Source: an uncultured Chloroflexota bacterium | GTDB lineage: Bacteria > Chloroflexota > Dehalococcoidia > UBA3495 | Length of the DNA: 7,054 nt | Assembly: GCA_913020235.1 (NCBI GenBank) | Contig: CAJWBT010000121.1 | Coordinates: 1 to 7,054, forward strand | Direction: 5' to 3' | Shown: positions 6,336-7,054 of the stretch, piece by piece | Layout: each line of letters opens with the position of its first letter | How positions within the stretch are numbered: position 1 is the first letter of the stretch | The notes under the pieces: generated by a model | Seen by the model: only the letters and a program-made list of their open reading frames with translations | Told to the model about the DNA's origin: nothing | Database searches by the model: none | Translations under genes and position numbers: made by a program

Positions 6336-6408
6336 GGTGCGGCCCAGAGTAGCAGCGTTGCGGCGGCCCGGGCCTTCGAAGCGTCTTTTGGCAGCTCATT
6401 GGCTGGAT

Positions 6409-6430
6409 CCGCGGGAAGCAAAACCCGCGG
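6409..6430 (+). repeat. GC-rich hairpin directly upstream of the 84-aa ORF
   Basis: CCGCGGG (6409-6415) pairs perfectly with CCCGCGG (6424-6430) around an eight-base AAGCAAAA loop. It ends 9 bases before the GTG at 6440, in the place a ribosome site would occupy, and is not followed by T residues. It may shield the translation start, or indicate that translation really starts downstream, at ATG 6449 or GTG 6527. Confidence 0.5.
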
Positions 6431-6439
6431 CCGGGGCGC

Positions 6440-6694
6440 GTGAGCCAGATGGAAGGACCCGATGCAGAAAAAGTACCACAAAGTGGGCCCAGGCGCGGCA
6501 AAGTAGCGGGGGCCCGGGGTTTTGGAGTGTCCTTCGTATTGACCGTTTGGCTTGAATCGCAAGAGATCGAAGCGGACCCGGTGTGGAGCTGGAGAGTGAC
6601 CCACGTGCAGACCGGGAAGCTGGCTTACACCAGGCTCCTCGATGAAGTGCTTGCCTTCATCAACAACCAGTCAGGGCTTCCGGCGCCCAAGTAA
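6440..6694 (+). CDS. Small uncharacterised protein (84 aa or shorter)
   Basis: The frame from GTG 6440 to TAA 6692-6694 codes for 84 residues. The conserved-looking part is the C-terminal half: FVLTVWLESQEIEADP at about 32-47, VWSWRVTHVQTGKLAY and then LLDEVLAFI. This resembles short proteins in which a strand such as F-x-V-x-L-W precedes W-x-x-x-V-x-H-V-x-(S/T)-G and a final helix with L-x-F-I. I associate that pattern with Chloroflexota but know no function. The first ~29 residues are charged and proline-rich, so translation may really begin at ATG 6449 or GTG 6527; the SD is poor at all three. No membrane segment or signal peptide is visible. It lies between the lipoprotein and the cydA-like gene on the same strand. 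Confidence 0.65.
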   Translation: MSQMEGPDAEKVPQSGPRRGKVAGARGFGVSFVLTVWLESQEIEADPVWSWRVTHVQTGKLAYTRLLDEVLAFINNQSGLPAPK

Positions 6695-6715
6695 GCTGGG
6701 GCGTCTCCCCAAAGC
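6695..6715 (+). terminator. Weak stem-loop after the small gene
   Basis: Immediately after the TAA, GGGG (6698-6701) can pair with CCCC (6707-6710), and the flanking GCT (6695-6697) with AGC (6713-6715) across two unpaired A residues. There is no T-tract, so it is at best a pausing or partial terminator before the cydA-like gene. Confidence 0.25.
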
Positions 6716-6746
6716 AACTATTCCAGGGGGACTTCACGAGGCGAGC

Positions 6747-6764
6747 TTGTGAAAAAAGGCACTA
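6747..6764. promoter_or_regulatory. Candidate Rex operator upstream of the cydA-like gene
   Basis: TTGTGAAAAAAGGCACTA matches 11 of 14 fixed positions of the Rex consensus TTGTGAA-N4-TTCACAA, with a perfect left half TTGTGAA and CAC-x-A in the right half. It lies 34 bases before the predicted start of a cytochrome bd-type oxidase gene. Rex is an NADH/NAD+-responsive repressor known to control cyd genes in streptomycetes and bacilli, so the context strengthens a moderate match. No clear -35/-10 pair could be assigned around it. Confidence 0.45.
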
Positions 6765-6798
6765 AAAACTGGTCCAAAGATAACCGTATCGGGGTTGG

Positions 6799-7054
6799 AT
6801 GATGATCGTCAAACGGACGTGGAAGCTCTGCTTGGCACTGTCGCTGGCGGCCCTGCTCCTGCTCCTGGGGACGGGGACCGTCTGGGCCCAGGGGCCCGCA
6901 CCTACCGGCGAGTACCGGGAGCTGGCGGGCACCGGCAGCCGGTTGGCCGTGTGGATGGCGGCCCAACTCCACTTGAATTTCGCCGCTTTCGTGCTGGCCG
7001 TGCCCATGTTCGCCCTGGTCATCGAGTTCATGGGCTGGCGGCGCAAGGAAAAGC
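6799..7054 (+). CDS. Cytochrome bd-type (CydA-like) quinol oxidase subunit I, N-terminal part
   Basis: The frame opens with two adjacent ATGs (6799 and 6802). GGGG at 6791-6794 is only a fair SD and suits 6802 better. 85 codons are present before the window ends. Residues 1-30 form a signal-like segment: basic KRTWK, then a Leu/Ala-rich core, then TVWAQG with possible cleavage after Ala30. After a short polar stretch comes a membrane helix, VWMAAQLHLNFAAFVLAVPM (51-70), ending in IEFMGW. This aligns by eye with the first helix of CydA, whose His (His19 in E. coli, a high-spin haem ligand) corresponds to His58. Subunit I carries the haems and oxidises quinol while reducing oxygen. Ordinary CydA lacks a cleavable leader, so this appears to be a variant with an N-terminal extension or extra helix. 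Only the first membrane helix is visible, so subgroup and activity cannot be settled. Confidence 0.65.
   Translation, partial: MMIVKRTWKLCLALSLAALLLLLGTGTVWAQGPAPTGEYRELAGTGSRLAVWMAAQLHLNFAAFVLAVPMFALVIEFMGWRRKEK

Noticed and set aside
6167..6408. Riboswitch or tRNA in the spacer after the lipoprotein gene
   Set aside because: I could not trace a cloverleaf or the conserved core of any riboswitch class I know.
5663..6604. 313-codon minus-strand frame
   Set aside because: It is a shadow of the TPR lipoprotein gene and the following spacer. The plus-strand frame has repeats, a lipobox and a ribosome site.
1..7054. CRISPR array or long tandem repeats
   Set aside because: No regularly spaced direct repeats were seen anywhere in the window.

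Overview
Organism and overall character. The window is GC-rich (close to 60% by eye), with ATG/GTG starts and mostly SD-led genes, plus one apparently leaderless start. It mixes a luciferase-like flavin/F420 oxidoreductase, a degenerate copy of a small family I associate with Chloroflexota, a BTAD regulator with PAS and GAF sensors, a short protein of a type also familiar from Chloroflexota, and a CydA-like oxidase subunit with a signal-like N-terminus. Taken together this suggests an environmental Chloroflexota bacterium (Dehalococcoidia-like) or a relative. That placement is inference from family resemblance; there is no marker gene here.

Layout. Bases 1-2127 read leftwards: a truncated LLM-class oxidoreductase (1-465), about 510 bases without a gene but rich in inverted repeats, an alpha/beta hydrolase (975-1844), and a short ORF (1819-2091) that begins like a known family and then loses similarity. 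A near-consensus promoter lies 5 bases before that ORF's ATG, so its transcript should be leaderless. Bases 2576-7054 read rightwards: a promoter overlapped by a perfect TGTGA-N6-TCACA palindrome, a leader hairpin, a 750-aa PAS-GAF-GAF-winged helix-BTAD regulator (2752-5004), a strong intrinsic terminator, a TPR lipoprotein (5183-6166), an 84-aa small protein (6440-6694), and the start of a cytochrome bd-type oxidase subunit I gene (6799 to the window end).

How the genes may work together. The most interesting signal is regulatory. Three intergenic sites resemble the Rex operator TTGTGAA-N4-TTCACAA, and they overlap the CRP/FNR-type palindrome: 2576-2593, 6318-6335 and 6747-6764. They lie upstream of the cysteine-rich sensor-regulator, the 84-aa protein and the cydA-like gene. 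Rex (an NADH/NAD+ sensor) controls cytochrome bd genes in several Gram-positive bacteria, so a redox-responsive unit is a reasonable hypothesis: an oxidase plus a multi-sensor regulator carrying three Cys in its PAS domain and four in its second GAF-like domain. No experiment or database search supports this here.

Ambiguities. The regulator's only in-frame start (GTG 2752) cuts into the first PAS strand. A well-placed SD and ATG at 2705 would join the frame if the GGGG run at 2719-2722 had one more G. The hydrolase has a Glu where the catalytic His is expected.
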